In this document: positions 6,852 through 7,360 of the stretch, piece by piece
How the letters are laid out: every line of letters starts with the position of its first letter
Numbering within the stretch: the first letter of the stretch is position 1
Source: Burkholderiaceae bacterium
GTDB taxonomy: Bacteria > Pseudomonadota > Gammaproteobacteria > Burkholderiales > Burkholderiaceae_C
Reading direction: 5' to 3'
Assembly (NCBI GenBank): GCA_023262365.1
Contig: JALRBF010000366.1
Coordinates: 1-7,360 of the forward strand
Length of the DNA stretch: 7,360 nucleotides
Translations under genes and position numbers: made by a program
Notes under the pieces: model-generated
Database searches by the model: none
Told to the model about the DNA's origin: nothing
Seen by the model: the letters and a program-made list of their open reading frames with translations, nothing else

Positions 6852-7360
6852 TTATAGCCAGTACACCAGCACGTACAGGCCCAGCCACACCACGTCAACA
6901 AAGTGCCAGTACCAAGCCGCGCCCTCAAAGCCAAAGTGGCGCTGCGCAGTAAAGTGGCCGGCGTGCAAGCGCAGCGTAATAAACAGCAGCATCAGCATGC
7001 CCACAAGCACGTGAAAGCCGTGAAAGCCCGTGAGCATGAAAAAGGTTGAGCCATAAACGCCCGAGCTGAGCTTGAGGTTGAGGTCGGTGTAGGCGTGGTA
7101 GTACTCGTAGCCCTGCACGCACAAAAAGATGGCACCCAACGCCACCGTGAGCCACATAAAGGGCAGCGTTTTGGCGCGGTTGCCCGCTTGCAGGGCGTGG
7201 TGGGCAATGGTTAGCGTCACGCCCGAGGTAAGCAACAACGCGGTGTTGATGGTGGGCAGCCAAAACGGGCCCATGGTGGTAAAGGGCTCGACCACGTTGG
7301 CCGGTGAGGTTGTGGCCCCGGCCACCACGCTGGGCCAGGCGGCTTTAAAGTCGGGCCACA
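6852..7360 (-). CDS. coxC: Cytochrome c oxidase subunit III, C-terminal part (5' end outside window)
   Basis: Subunit III of the aa3-type, cytochrome c-oxidising terminal oxidase is an integral membrane protein that stabilises the catalytic core and binds lipid along the oxygen path. About 168 C-terminal residues are present, so roughly 100-120 N-terminal ones are missing. The frame continues through the window edge as ...WPDFKAAWPS, so the GTG at 7328 is internal and not a start. Four transmembrane helices remain: FWLPTINTALLLTSGVT; LPFMWLTVALGAIFLCVQ; the hallmark YGSTFFMLTGFHGFHV and following segment; and WYWHFVDVVWLGLYVLVYWL at the C terminus. HFGFEGAAWYWHFVDVVW is diagnostic for subunit III of the heme-copper oxidase family. 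Genes for subunits I and II and CtaG would be expected further upstream on this strand, beyond the window. SURF1 follows 274 bp downstream on the same strand, with DUF2909 antisense between them. Confidence 0.96.
   Translation of the reverse strand, partial: WPDFKAAWPSVVAGATTSPANVVEPFTTMGPFWLPTINTALLLTSGVTLTIAHHALQAGNRAKTLPFMWLTVALGAIFLCVQGYEYYHAYTDLNLKLSSGVYGSTFFMLTGFHGFHVLVGMLMLLFITLRLHAGHFTAQRHFGFEGAAWYWHFVDVVWLGLYVLVYWL

Noticed and set aside
6852..7328. A short 158-residue subunit III beginning at GTG 7328.
   Set aside because: The reading frame continues to the window edge with family-like sequence, and subunit III is normally about 280-300 residues. The gene is cut by the window, not truncated.
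1..7360. Search by eye for tRNA/rRNA genes, insertion sequences, CRISPR repeats, phage or defence genes and riboswitches.
   Set aside because: Nearly all bases lie in recognised metabolic or respiratory genes, and the longest gap is 119 bp. No such signature is visible.

Overview
The window looks like a chromosomal segment of a betaproteobacterium, most likely order Burkholderiales and near the Comamonadaceae. It is GC-rich and tightly packed. The order coxC, DUF2909 (opposite strand), SURF1, a thioredoxin-fold protein, ctaA, ctaB, sco is one I associate with that group. This taxonomic reading comes from gene content and protein resemblance only, not from a search.

Layout. Positions 1-1376 (+) hold the C-terminal two thirds of an acetoacetyl-CoA synthetase that begins outside the window. 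It meets, tail to tail with overlapping stop codons, an old yellow enzyme of the YqjM/XenA class (1373-2494, -). A 119-bp gap (2495-2613) holds a candidate promoter for that oxidoreductase and a small inverted repeat at the end of sco. From 2614 to 6577, on the minus strand, runs the cytochrome c oxidase assembly block. In transcription order it is SURF1, a membrane-anchored SCO-like thioredoxin-fold protein, heme A synthase (ctaA), heme O synthase (ctaB) and a SCO1/SenC lipoprotein. Every junction in that block overlaps by a few to 41 bases, so it almost certainly forms one translationally coupled transcript. A 79-residue twin-transmembrane protein (DUF2909) lies on the plus strand at 6587-6826. 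It is divergent from SURF1 with nine bases between start codons, and convergent with the partial cytochrome c oxidase subunit III gene at the right edge (6852-7360, -).

How they work together. CtaB farnesylates heme B to heme O and CtaA oxidises heme O to heme A. SURF1 helps heme A enter subunit I of the aa3-type oxidase. SCO proteins handle copper or thiols for the CuA centre of subunit II. CoxC is a structural subunit. The synthetase and the ene-reductase are ordinary metabolic neighbours with no evident tie to the oxidase.

The window is mostly a well-known type of locus. I see no mobile element, CRISPR array, RNA gene or clearly new multi-gene system. The parts most worth a second look are the SCO-like protein between SURF1 and ctaA, which keeps a CxxxC and a downstream histidine although the rest is highly diverged, and the opposite-strand DUF2909 gene, which may be leaderless.
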